Positions 33,162 to 41,733 of a DNA stretch of 64,000 nt are shown here, piece after piece. The notes under the pieces were generated by a model that did no database searches, was not told the origin of the DNA, and saw nothing but the letters and a program-made list of their open reading frames with translations. Position 1 is the first letter of the stretch. Each line of letters begins with the position of its first letter. The stretch is from Fibrobacter sp. Lineage in GTDB: Bacteria > Fibrobacterota > Fibrobacteria > Fibrobacterales > Fibrobacteraceae. Location of the stretch: NCBI GenBank assembly GCA_017475045.1, contig JAFVGH010000045.1, positions 1 through 64,000 on the forward strand, written 5' to 3'. Both the position numbers and the translations under genes were made by a program.

Positions 33162-34376
33162 ATGGATCGAAATTTGAAAATCCTTCTTTCTTTCGCTATG
33201 GCCTTGCTCTTTGTGGCCTGTAGCAATTCGTCTAGTTCTTCCAGTGACGAAGACCAGGTGCTGCTCAGCACCACCGTCAAGAAAGACGGTATCGACATGC
33301 TGAGCTTTGGTAGCCTGAATCTGGACGTGGCGGCGGATTCGTTTCTTGCGGTATTTGAACTGGGGGACATTGTGACGGTGATGGTGGACGGTTACGACAC
33401 CCTGGAAGTCCCCGTTGTGCCGGACTACGACGCCGTTTCTCCTGGGGAACTGTTGCTGCGTGTGGTGTCGGGTAAGCCCCACGTGACTCTGGGCATCAAC
33501 TTTGGGCAGCTTGCCGTTGCCCTTGGCATAGCAGAAAATGCCCCCGCAGGTTCGGAATTTCCCTACAGACTGAAAGACGTCAAGTTGCCCATCGAGGTGA
33601 ATGTTGCCCTGAAGGACAAGGGCGGTTTCAAGGAAAACCTTGAAATGCTGGAATACCAGAACTACGGGCTGGTCATCGATAACTATCCGGACCTGTCCGT
33701 GGCGGATTTTGCCAACTTCAGGGAAATTACCACCACGGGAATGGGGAAGGGCGTGCTCTACCGTTCTTCTAGCCCTATCGACCCGGTGGATGGCCGCAAT
33801 ACGTACGCAGATTCCCTGGCCAAGGCGGCCAAGGTGGCGACATTTATCAACCTGACGGATACGGACAAGGGTGCCAAGGCCTACGAGGGTTTTGACAAGT
33901 CCTACTACGCCACGCAGAAGGTGGTATATCTCTCTTTGCCGGCATCGTTCACCACCAACCTCTTCAAGGAAGGCCTGGTAACGGGGCTCCGGTTCATGAT
34001 AGAAAACGAGGCCCCTTATCTGGTACACTGTCAGATGGGCAAGGATCGCGCAGGCTTTGTGAGCGCTGTGCTGGAGGCTCTGATGGGTGCCTCTGCCGAA
34101 GAAGTCGAGAAGGACTACGTGAAGACTTACGATAACTACTACAATGTGGTGCACGGCAAGCAACAGCGCCTTACGGAGTCGCAGCTGGACTGGTTCCAGG
34201 CCTTGATTGTCCGCAATATGAAAATGGCCTACTCCGATGCGGGCGTGGATATCGAAGATTTCGAAAAAGTCGATCTGGCCAAGGCTACGGAACAGTATCT
34301 GGAAAAGCTGGGACTGTCCCAAAAAGAAATAGCGGACTTGAAAGCCCGCCTGAAGTTGACCCGGAATCTAATCTAG
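33162..34376 (+). CDS. Lipoprotein tyrosine/dual-specificity phosphatase (HCX5R)
   Basis: 404 residues from the ATG at 33162, preceded by AGAGG. A lipoprotein signal ends F-V-A-C (Cys19), then a serine run. Residues about 25-140 form a beta-rich domain (L-G-D-I-V-T-V then D-Y-D-A-V-S-P-G-E-L-L near 90-100) resembling the C-terminal domain of SAM hydroxide adenosyltransferases. The phosphatase domain has L-Y-R-S-S-S-P near 204 and the catalytic H-C-Q-M-G-K-D-R at about 289-296, as in the Y_phosphatase3 group. It would act outside the cytoplasm. It follows the CapD-like gene by 21 bases, and its TAG shares two bases with the stop of convergent cvfB. Substrate unknown. Confidence 0.85.
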   Translation: MDRNLKILLSFAMALLFVACSNSSSSSSDEDQVLLSTTVKKDGIDMLSFGSLNLDVAADSFLAVFELGDIVTVMVDGYDTLEVPVVPDYDAVSPGELLLRVVSGKPHVTLGINFGQLAVALGIAENAPAGSEFPYRLKDVKLPIEVNVALKDKGGFKENLEMLEYQNYGLVIDNYPDLSVADFANFREITTTGMGKGVLYRSSSPIDPVDGRNTYADSLAKAAKVATFINLTDTDKGAKAYEGFDKSYYATQKVVYLSLPASFTTNLFKEGLVTGLRFMIENEAPYLVHCQMGKDRAGFVSAVLEALMGASAEEVEKDYVKTYDNYYNVVHGKQQRLTESQLDWFQALIVRNMKMAYSDAGVDIEDFEKVDLAKATEQYLEKLGLSQKEIADLKARLKLTRNLI

Positions 34377-35206
34377 CAAGCCTTTATGCCGTCGTCTTGC
34401 AACAGGATTTTCCCTTCGCGGTAGAGCGTCCCGAGAATCTTCTTGAAGGTTTTCTTGGACATGCCGAATTCCTTCTGGATGGTCTCTGGATCGGTGTGAT
34501 CTCCGTAGGGAAGGAAGCCTCCAGCTTCTTCAAGTTTTCGGAGAATGGCGTTTGGGCTGTCGCTTTTCATGATGCCCTTGTAGCCTACGGGTGAAAGGTT
34601 CAAGGTGATTTTTCCGTCGCTGGTAAAGCGCTGGATGTAGCCCGGCATGGTATCACCGATGTAGATGCGCTTGGTGCCGGGCGTGACCATGAGACGCCCT
34701 GTATAGCGGTAGTTCACCAGAAAGTCCACATAGTCCGGCGTGACTTCGTAGGCGGCCAGTTCCACCCGCTCGCCGATGTGCAGCTCTGATGTGTCGGTGT
34801 CGATGAAGCTCTTGATTTTTTCGGTAGCTACTAGTCGGTTGCTCTTGTCGTCCAGCAAAATGCGGACTACGCAGCGGTCGCCCCGTTGCAATTCTCCAAG
34901 CTGTTGCTTGTAGGGCAAGAATAGGTCTTTGTTCAGCCCCCAGTCCAGAAATGCGCCTACGCGGTTCACGTCCTTGACTTCGAGGACGGCGAATTCATCG
35001 GCCTGCGCAAAGGGCTTTTGCAATGTGGCGATGGGACGGTCCTCGCTATCCATGTAAATGAACACGTCCAGGATTTCGCCTTCTTCCAGGGAGAATTCTT
35101 CGCGGTTTCCGGGGAGGAGTACTCTGCCGCCTGTTTCCAGCTCCAGGTAATAGCCCTGGGGCATGATGCTTTCAACGCGGGCGCGATTGTATTTGCCGAT
35201 TTCCAT
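34373..35206 (-). CDS. cvfB: CvfB-like S1-domain RNA-binding protein
   Basis: 277 residues. The order fits CvfB/YitL: an S1-like N-terminal domain (about 1-65), a classical S1 domain (V-N-R-V-G-A-F-L-D-W-G near 80-90), a third OB-like domain (about 140-205, with G-x-M-x-x-Y near 187) and a C-terminal winged helix (P-E-T-I-Q-K-E-F-G-M-S-K-K-T-F-K near 243-258). CvfB binds RNA and affects virulence-factor expression in Gram-positives; here it is probably a general RNA-binding regulator. Its stop overlaps the convergent phosphatase stop in the palindrome CTAG. Confidence 0.88.
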   Translation of the reverse strand: MEIGKYNRARVESIMPQGYYLELETGGRVLLPGNREEFSLEEGEILDVFIYMDSEDRPIATLQKPFAQADEFAVLEVKDVNRVGAFLDWGLNKDLFLPYKQQLGELQRGDRCVVRILLDDKSNRLVATEKIKSFIDTDTSELHIGERVELAAYEVTPDYVDFLVNYRYTGRLMVTPGTKRIYIGDTMPGYIQRFTSDGKITLNLSPVGYKGIMKSDSPNAILRKLEEAGGFLPYGDHTDPETIQKEFGMSKKTFKKILGTLYREGKILLQDDGIKAC

Positions 35207-35252
35207 AATTCAGTTAAAATATAGGATTTTTATTATATTCATTAAAAGATTT

Positions 35253-36236
35253 ATGATTGATTTTATCGGTGACATTCATGGTCATTGTAGCGAACTGCGG
35301 GCCCTGCTTAAAAAGTTGGGCTACGAGGAACACGCCGGCGCGTTCCGCTATCCGGGCGGTAGCCGGAAGGTGGTGTTCCTTGGGGACTACATCGACCGCG
35401 GGTGCGAATCTCGGGAGACGGTGGATCTGGTCCGCGCCATGCGGGATGCCGGAAATGCCACCGCCCTTATGGGAAACCACGAGTTCAACACCTTGTGTTT
35501 TTGGCAACAGAACGGTGCGGGTGGTGGGCATTTTCTGAAGGCCTTTACAGGCGGGTACCTACGGGACCATTCCTTCAACAAGGTAGCGATCCTCGCTCGG
35601 ACGGTGGAATCTTACCGTGGGCGGCAACAGGAATTCCGGGAGATGCTGGACTTTCTGAAAACCTTGCCATTCTACCTGGAAACGGACCTTTTCCGGGCGC
35701 AGCATGCCTGCTATGACGCTGAGTGCGTGCAGGCTTTGCGTGATGTTGGCATTACCAGTTTTGCCGACGGAAACTTTGACGAACTGATTGCCCGTGCTTG
35801 CGACAGCCATAACGAATTTGATGATTCCCTGTACCATCCTCTGGATATCTTGCTGAAGGGGCCCGAGATGGAGTTGCCTGCGGGACGCACGTTCCTGGAT
35901 GGTGAAGGCGTGGTGCGCAAGAAGATGCGGCTCCGCTGGTGGATTGACCCGAAGAACGCTACCCTGAAGGATATGGCGCTCCAGCCTGGTGTGGAATTTG
36001 CAGACGAGCCTATTCCCGAATCTATTCAGTCCCGCAAGTTTTACGGTGAGAGTGAACGTCCTGTGTTTTTCGGGCACTACTGGCTTAAAGGTGAGCCGGC
36101 GCTTATTCGTAAGAACGTCTGCTGTCTGGATTACAGCATCGGAAGTTTTCTTGGACATGGCCGTATGGTGGCCTACCGCTTTGATGGAGAGCAGGAACTG
36201 GATGCCCGCAAGTTTGTGTGGGTGGAGGGAACTTGA
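35253..36236 (+). CDS. Calcineurin-like metallophosphoesterase (ApaH/PrpE-like)
   Basis: 327 residues from the ATG at 35253, with the metal-binding motifs at the very N-terminus: G-D-I-H-G-H (5-10), G-D-Y-I-D-R-G (about 44-50) and G-N-H-E (about 75-78), and a later G-H-Y-W near 277. This subgroup includes diadenosine-tetraphosphatases and protein phosphatases; the substrate cannot be read from sequence. No signal peptide, so cytosolic. It is the first of five genes that overlap end to start (phosphoesterase, resB, ccsA, scpB, mutS); its TGA overlaps the resB-like ATG. Confidence 0.85.
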   Translation: MIDFIGDIHGHCSELRALLKKLGYEEHAGAFRYPGGSRKVVFLGDYIDRGCESRETVDLVRAMRDAGNATALMGNHEFNTLCFWQQNGAGGGHFLKAFTGGYLRDHSFNKVAILARTVESYRGRQQEFREMLDFLKTLPFYLETDLFRAQHACYDAECVQALRDVGITSFADGNFDELIARACDSHNEFDDSLYHPLDILLKGPEMELPAGRTFLDGEGVVRKKMRLRWWIDPKNATLKDMALQPGVEFADEPIPESIQSRKFYGESERPVFFGHYWLKGEPALIRKNVCCLDYSIGSFLGHGRMVAYRFDGEQELDARKFVWVEGT

Positions 36237-36874
36237 TGTTGCAAGTAGCGAGATTCTGCGGGTCTCTTAAAGTGACCGTGTTCTTGCTGGTGGCGTTCCT
36301 TCTTGTTGTTTTCTGGGGCGTTCTGGGCCAGGTTTCCATGGGTATGGACGTGGGCACGGAACGTTTTTTCGGGAGTTTCTTCGTCTGGGTTTTTGATGTG
36401 ATTCCCGTGCCGGCCATGAAGGGCCTCTCGGTGCTGGCCTCTATCCACTTGGTTCTTTCCATGATTTTCAGGATGCCTCGTGGTAGGCGTTATGCGGGGC
36501 TTTACGGAATTCATGTGGCCCTGCTTCTGCTTTTGGTAGGGAGCCTTGTGGGAAGTTTCGTTCAGACTCGGTACAACGGCTACAAGAATGTGTTGCCTGA
36601 ATCGGCTCCCGAAACATCTGGTGTGTTGACCATGTTTCCGGCAGGAGATAGTCTTGGAACTTATGCCCGGCAGTTGAATTTGGAAGAGACCGGCTGGGCT
36701 TATCATGTGGAATACCGGGGCCGCTTTCCCATGTCGCCTGAGGCCTCCATTGACCTCTTTACGGTGACCTACGATCCCTTCCGTTTTGTACCGTACCTGT
36801 TTGCGCTTTTGTTGCTTGTGAGTCTTGCCTACTTCTACGTTGGCGTTATGATAGGGAACCGCAAAAAAATATGA
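36236..36874 (+). CDS. ResB/Ccs1-like cytochrome c biogenesis protein (short form)
   Basis: 212 residues with four hydrophobic helices (about 10-32, 62-78, 88-108 and a C-terminal one at 182-204) and a periplasmic loop of about 75 residues between the last two. S-L-K-V-T-V-F-L-L near 10 and the H-V-A-L-L-L-L-L-V-G-S-L-V-G-S helix with its histidine match ResB, the partner of CcsA in System II heme delivery to apocytochrome c. It is much shorter than full ResB (over 350 residues). Overlaps both neighbours by 1-4 bases and is translationally coupled to ccsA. Confidence 0.7.
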   Translation: MLQVARFCGSLKVTVFLLVAFLLVVFWGVLGQVSMGMDVGTERFFGSFFVWVFDVIPVPAMKGLSVLASIHLVLSMIFRMPRGRRYAGLYGIHVALLLLLVGSLVGSFVQTRYNGYKNVLPESAPETSGVLTMFPAGDSLGTYARQLNLEETGWAYHVEYRGRFPMSPEASIDLFTVTYDPFRFVPYLFALLLLVSLAYFYVGVMIGNRKKI

Positions 36875-38355
36875 CCCGATTGCCGTTCCCGAAAATATTT
36901 GTGCTTCTTCTGCTCGCCTTTGTGACGATGGCGTGGGCGTCTGCGCGGCCCATTCCTCGGACTGAATTGCGGGGCTCGGCGACGGCGGTTGTGTACCAGG
37001 GAGAAGTCCGACCCTTTGCCTCTTTTGCGCGAGATGTGCTGGACAACTTTTCGGGGAAGGTGTCCTACCGGTGCAAGGACGGCGAAGCTGACCGTTGTCC
37101 GCGCAAGATGCAGGCTACCGAGGTGGTCCTGGGGATTGTAAAAAATGAGCCCCGGAGTCGGGACTGGAAACTTTTCAAGGTCTTGCGGAGTGACGTTTCG
37201 GAGGCCTTGCACCTGCCGCCCGGCGAACGTTACGTGAGTTACGGCCTGCTGCAGCCCGCCCGGGACCTGCTGGAACTTTACGCCAGCCGAAATGACGGTC
37301 ATGCTGCCACTCTGGAGATGAAACGGCTCTACGAAAATGTCCAGCTGTTTGAGACCTTGGGGGACAGCGCCCGGGTGAAGGAGCTTTTCACTTTGGCGGA
37401 GCCCAACCTTGCCGAAAGTGGCTCTACGGTTCGGCGTGTCAATCTGGAACTGGCCTACTATTTTGTGGATCCGGTGCTGTGGGCCTTCGTGGCGGCATTT
37501 GTCGGGTTCTTGCTTTCCCTCTTGAACCTGAATTTCAAGGGGAAGGCCCTGGACCGTGGGGCGAATGTGGCCTGCTTGGTGGCTGCGGGGGTTGTTGCCT
37601 TGACTCTTGTGGTGCGGCTTGTGGCTACCGGGCGTCCGCCTATGGTAAATTTGTACGAAATCATCCTGTGGGTGGCCCTCTTGCTGGAATCTTTTGAGGT
37701 GGTGGCGTTCTTCCGTTGCTCCCACCGCAGTTTCTCTCTGATGGTGCCCATCGCCTTTGTGTCGAGCCTGTTGCTGTTCTTTGACCGCTTTGTTTTGGAA
37801 ACGGGGGACGCCTTCCGTGCCGTGCCTGCGATTCTCAATTCTTCGGTGTTTTTGACCCTCCACGTGTTTACCATCGCCCTTGGTTTTGCGGGGGTGATAC
37901 TTTCGGGAATTGTAGCCCACGTGGCGCTGTTTCGTTTTAGGGGTGGGGAAATTCCCGGCGACGACCACCTGCTTTCTCTGCTGTACGGCACGCTGGTCTT
38001 TGGATCGGCCCTCACTATCGTGGGAACCTTGCTTGGGGGCGTGTGGGCAGATTTTGCCTGGGGACGTTTCTGGGGGTTCGACCCTAAGGAATGCGGGGCC
38101 CTTTTCGTGATTCTTTGGACCATGCTTGGGCTTCACTTGCGCGCTGGTCGCCTTGTTACAAGCCGGGGCTTTGCCCTGTTTAACGCCTTCAACGTCATTG
38201 TTACCTTCTTGTGTTGGTTCGGGATTAACCTGCTTGGCGTGGGGCTTCACAGCTACGGCTTCCAGAATGGTACGTTTACGGGGCTTGTGGGCTTTGTTTT
38301 GGCGGATTTGGCCTTGATTCTGTTCTTAAATTTCTATTTTCGAAAACATGAGTGA
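36871..38355 (+). CDS. ccsA: CcsA/CcmC-family cytochrome c heme lyase
   Basis: 494 residues. An N-terminal signal/anchor helix and an extracytoplasmic domain (about 25-190) precede a block of eight or so helices. The WWD-type heme-binding motif reads W-G-R-F-W-G-F-D-P-K-E near 394-404, with flanking conserved histidines (L-H-V-F-T near 331, G-L-H-L-R near 420, H-S-Y near 460). With ResB this forms the System II machine that ligates heme to CXXCH proteins outside the membrane. The N-terminal extension resembles the C-terminal half of ResB, so the ResB role may be split across the two genes, as in Bacteroidota fusions. ATGA overlap with the preceding gene. Confidence 0.85.
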   Translation: MTRLPFPKIFVLLLLAFVTMAWASARPIPRTELRGSATAVVYQGEVRPFASFARDVLDNFSGKVSYRCKDGEADRCPRKMQATEVVLGIVKNEPRSRDWKLFKVLRSDVSEALHLPPGERYVSYGLLQPARDLLELYASRNDGHAATLEMKRLYENVQLFETLGDSARVKELFTLAEPNLAESGSTVRRVNLELAYYFVDPVLWAFVAAFVGFLLSLLNLNFKGKALDRGANVACLVAAGVVALTLVVRLVATGRPPMVNLYEIILWVALLLESFEVVAFFRCSHRSFSLMVPIAFVSSLLLFFDRFVLETGDAFRAVPAILNSSVFLTLHVFTIALGFAGVILSGIVAHVALFRFRGGEIPGDDHLLSLLYGTLVFGSALTIVGTLLGGVWADFAWGRFWGFDPKECGALFVILWTMLGLHLRAGRLVTSRGFALFNAFNVIVTFLCWFGINLLGVGLHSYGFQNGTFTGLVGFVLADLALILFLNFYFRKHE

Positions 38356-39055
38356 GAATGTATCGAATATGGAAGAAGCTGCCGAGGAATCGGCGGAACT
38401 TCCGAAAGTGGAAAGCCGCGAAGACTTGGCCCGCATTATCCAGGCCCTGGTCTTTGCCTCGCCGGACATTGTGACCTTGAAAAAATTGCGGGAAATCTTG
38501 GGTGATTTCCTGGATGCCCGTACTGTGGCCGAGGCCCTGATTACTGCCAACGATTCCCTGAACAAGATACAGTCCCCTTTCGAAATTGTGGAACAGGCTG
38601 GTGGATACCGCTTTAGGACTCGTGCCAAGTATTACCCCTGGGTGCGCAAGCTGTTCCCGGAGGCCAATGCACGTAGGCTTTCCCAGGCGGCCCTGGAAAC
38701 CCTGGCCGTCATTGCCTACCAGCAGCCCATTACCAAGGCCGCTATTGAACAGGTCCGTGGCGTGGCCTCTGTAGATGGCCCGATCCGTAACCTGCTGGAC
38801 AAGGGATTCATTTCCTTGGGTGCCCGTGCAGAGACGGTGGGCAACCCCTACACCTACATTACCACCCAAGAATTTATGAAGTACTTCGGGATTAACCGCA
38901 TTCCCGAAGACTTGCCCCGCCTGAGGGAGTTTAGTGAACTTCTGGAAGCGGGCAATCTGGTGCCCCAGTATTCCATACCCGAGAACGCTCCCGAGGAGCC
39001 CAAGGCCCCCGAAGAGGTTCCCGACCAGATTGAGCTGTCCATGGGAGAGACCTGA
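38348..39055 (+). CDS. scpB: Segregation and condensation protein B
   Basis: 235 residues, starting inside the last codons of ccsA (8-base overlap). ScpB partners with ScpA and SMC in chromosome condensation. Two winged-helix domains: R-I-I-Q-A-L-V-F-A-S near 28-37 opens the first, and A-L-E-T-L-A-V-I-A-Y-Q-Q-P-I-T-K near 116-131 followed by E-Q-V-R-G-V is the family signature in the second. The tail (about 205-235) is acidic/proline-rich and probably disordered. scpA is not in the window; coupling to mutS by a one-base overlap is unusual. Confidence 0.95.
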   Translation: MSENVSNMEEAAEESAELPKVESREDLARIIQALVFASPDIVTLKKLREILGDFLDARTVAEALITANDSLNKIQSPFEIVEQAGGYRFRTRAKYYPWVRKLFPEANARRLSQAALETLAVIAYQQPITKAAIEQVRGVASVDGPIRNLLDKGFISLGARAETVGNPYTYITTQEFMKYFGINRIPEDLPRLREFSELLEAGNLVPQYSIPENAPEEPKAPEEVPDQIELSMGET

Positions 39056-41673
39056 TGGCCGCTACACCATTGATGCAGCAGTATTACGAGATCAAGAAAC
39101 AGAATCCGGGCTGCATACTTTTCTTTAGAATGGGAGACTTCTTCGAGCTGTTCGAAGAAGATGCCGTTATTGCTTCCAAGATTTTGGGGCTTACCCTTAC
39201 CAGCCGAAACAACGGGGCTGCAGGGGAGACTCCTCTGTGCGGGTTCCCGCACCATGCAGCGGACCGCTACGTGCCCAAGATGGTGGCCGCCGGTTACCGC
39301 ATAGCTATCTGCGAACAGGTAGAAGACCCAAAGCTTGCCAAGGGAATCGTCAAGCGTGACGTGGTGGAAATCATCAGCGCCGGAACCGCCATGGACGAGA
39401 CCAACCTGAACGCCAAGGAGGCCAACTACCTTTGTGCCTACACGCCGGCGGAAACGGAGGGGGAGGCGGTGTTCGCCTTTGCCGACGTGACTACGGGTTA
39501 CCTTGCGGTAAGCCGGAGTTCGGAGCAGTCCTTTGAGTGCGAGTTTTGCAGGCGTATGCCCAAGGAAGTGGTCATTGCCGAAGGCTGCCAGATTCCCTCG
39601 GGCATCATGGACATTATCCGCTCCGAGAATATTCTGATTACGGAAATCCCGGCCTTCTTGTTTACGGCGGAACAGGCCCGTGATGTGCTGTTTGCACATT
39701 TCAAGGTGGAATCCTTGGTGGGTCTCGGTCTAGATGGCCGCGATAAAGAAACGGCGGTAACAGGGGCCCTTCTTCAGTACCTGATGAACCAGAAAAAGTC
39801 CGAGCTGTCCCACTTTACGGGCCTCGAGATTTTGAATCTGGACGACTACATGACTTTGGACCCCAGCACCCTTAGGAACCTGGAACTGGTCCGCCCGCTG
39901 AACGCCGACGATTACTCAAGTACCCTGTGTTCTGTTCTGGACTTTACCGTTACCGCCATGGGCGGCCGCGTGCTGAAGGACTGGGTAAGCCACCCGCTGA
40001 TTTCGGTGGCGAAGATTCAGGAGAGGCAGGCCGCCGTGTCCGAGCTGGTGGGGAACCCCATGGCCCTGGACGAGCTGAAGGAATCCCTTACCTCCATTCT
40101 GGACATGGAACGCCTGATGGGGCGCGTAGGGAGCGGTCGCGCCAACGCTCGTGACTTGGCGGGTATGGGTCGCTCCCTGTGCCAGGCTTCGAAGGTGGCC
40201 CGTGTGCTTGGGGAGTTGCATTCCCCGCTGTTCGAGCAGTTCCGCCAGGTTCTGGAACAGGCTAGCGGCAGGGGAGAAGAGCTTCTCCAGAATTTCAACG
40301 ACGACTTGCCCCTGACGGTTCGCGAGGGCGGCATGATTCGCGAGGGCGCCAACGTAGAACTTGACGCCATGAACGCCGACATCAAGGATAAGCGCCAGTG
40401 GATTGCCTCCCTGGAAAGCCGGGAACGTGAACGCCTGGAAATCCCAAGCCTCAAGGTAGGCTACAACAGGGTGTTCGGCTACTACATCGAGATTACCCGG
40501 GCCCAGATGGCCAAGGCCACCAAGCCCATTCCCGAAGAATACATCCGCAAGCAGACCACCGTCAACGCGGAACGCTATATCACCCCCGAGATGAAGGAAT
40601 GCGAGTCCGTCATCAGCAACGCCGAGGTGAACATCCACGAGCTGGAATACCGCATCTTCTGTCAGCTCAGGGACCGCGTGAACAGTTGGCGCAGCGAGCT
40701 TCAAGAAATCGCCGACGCCATCGCCCGTGTGGATACACTTTACAGCTTTGCCCGTGCCGCCCGTAAGTACAACTATGTGTGCCCGGAAGTCTATACCGGT
40801 ACGGGAATCGAGATTCGGGGCGGTTTCCACCCTGTCATCGTGGCGGTGAATCCGGACTTGGATTTTATCCCCAACGATGTGGAACTTTCTCCTGAGGCCA
40901 CTCGCCTGATGCTCATTACGGGCCCTAACATGGCAGGTAAATCGACTTACCTGCGCCAGACGGGGCTGATTGTGCTGATGGCCCAGATGGGCTGCTTTGT
41001 GCCTGCGGAATCGGCCCGCATAGGCGTTGTGGACCGAATATTCACCCGCGTGGGGGCTAGCGACCGCCTGAGCCGAGGCCTCAGTACCTTCATGGTGGAG
41101 ATGATTGAAACGGCCAACATTTTGCGGAATGCAACGCCCCATAGCCTGGTGCTGCTGGACGAAATCGGTCGTGGTACCAGCACCTTTGACGGGCTTTCTA
41201 TCGCCTGGTCCATCGTGGAGACTTTGCATAGCGAACCCTCCCGCATGGCACTGACGCTGTTTGCCACCCACTACCACGAACTGACCGGTCTTGTGGATTC
41301 CCTGGAACATGCGGGAAACTATCAGGTGGCGGTCCAGGAGAAGGGCGATAAGCTTATCTTCTTGCACAAGATTTTACCCGGAGCCTGCGATTCCAGCTAC
41401 GGCATTCACGTGGCCGAGATGGCGGGGCTCCCTTCTATGGTGGTGCGCCGGGCTCGAAAGATTTTGCTGCGCTTGGAAAAGCAGAAGATTGACCCTAGCG
41501 ACGAGGCTATTCACAAGAAGATCAAGGACTCGCCCCAGATGGACCTGTTCGCCGCCCCCGACGAGTCCCTGACGCTCTTGAAACAGGAAATCTGCCGCTT
41601 GCGTCCGGAAGAAATGACACCCCTGCAGGCCCTGCAACGCCTCACGGAACTGAAGGAAAACTATGGGAAGTAG
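39055..41673 (+). CDS. mutS: DNA mismatch repair protein MutS
   Basis: 872 residues, full length for MutS1. The mismatch-reading motif F-F-R-M-G-D-F-F-E-L-F is near residues 23-33 (Phe-x-Glu included). The ATPase domain has T-G-P-N-M-A-G-K-S-T near 622-631 and L-L-D-E-I-G-R-G-T-S-T-F-D-G near 700-713. A C-terminal helix-turn-helix and tail follow. It recognises mispairs and recruits MutL, which is encoded separately at 58666. Last gene of the five-gene overlapping operon; its TGATG start overlaps the scpB stop. Confidence 0.97.
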   Translation: MAATPLMQQYYEIKKQNPGCILFFRMGDFFELFEEDAVIASKILGLTLTSRNNGAAGETPLCGFPHHAADRYVPKMVAAGYRIAICEQVEDPKLAKGIVKRDVVEIISAGTAMDETNLNAKEANYLCAYTPAETEGEAVFAFADVTTGYLAVSRSSEQSFECEFCRRMPKEVVIAEGCQIPSGIMDIIRSENILITEIPAFLFTAEQARDVLFAHFKVESLVGLGLDGRDKETAVTGALLQYLMNQKKSELSHFTGLEILNLDDYMTLDPSTLRNLELVRPLNADDYSSTLCSVLDFTVTAMGGRVLKDWVSHPLISVAKIQERQAAVSELVGNPMALDELKESLTSILDMERLMGRVGSGRANARDLAGMGRSLCQASKVARVLGELHSPLFEQFRQVLEQASGRGEELLQNFNDDLPLTVREGGMIREGANVELDAMNADIKDKRQWIASLESRERERLEIPSLKVGYNRVFGYYIEITRAQMAKATKPIPEEYIRKQTTVNAERYITPEMKECESVISNAEVNIHELEYRIFCQLRDRVNSWRSELQEIADAIARVDTLYSFARAARKYNYVCPEVYTGTGIEIRGGFHPVIVAVNPDLDFIPNDVELSPEATRLMLITGPNMAGKSTYLRQTGLIVLMAQMGCFVPAESARIGVVDRIFTRVGASDRLSRGLSTFMVEMIETANILRNATPHSLVLLDEIGRGTSTFDGLSIAWSIVETLHSEPSRMALTLFATHYHELTGLVDSLEHAGNYQVAVQEKGDKLIFLHKILPGACDSSYGIHVAEMAGLPSMVVRRARKILLRLEKQKIDPSDEAIHKKIKDSPQMDLFAAPDESLTLLKQEICRLRPEEMTPLQALQRLTELKENYGK

Positions 41674-41697
41674 GCGCGAGCTCGGGTCGCGCGCCCC
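41673..41697. repeat. GC-rich hairpin after mutS
   Basis: GGCGCG (41673-41678) can pair with CGCGCC (41690-41695). It begins within the mutS stop codon, as the hairpin at 22250 begins right after a TAG. There is no T-run; it could end the operon or be a REP-like unit. Confidence 0.4.
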
Positions 41698-41733
41698 TTT
41701 GAAAAAGTTTTAGAAGTAAAATAGGAGTAAACA

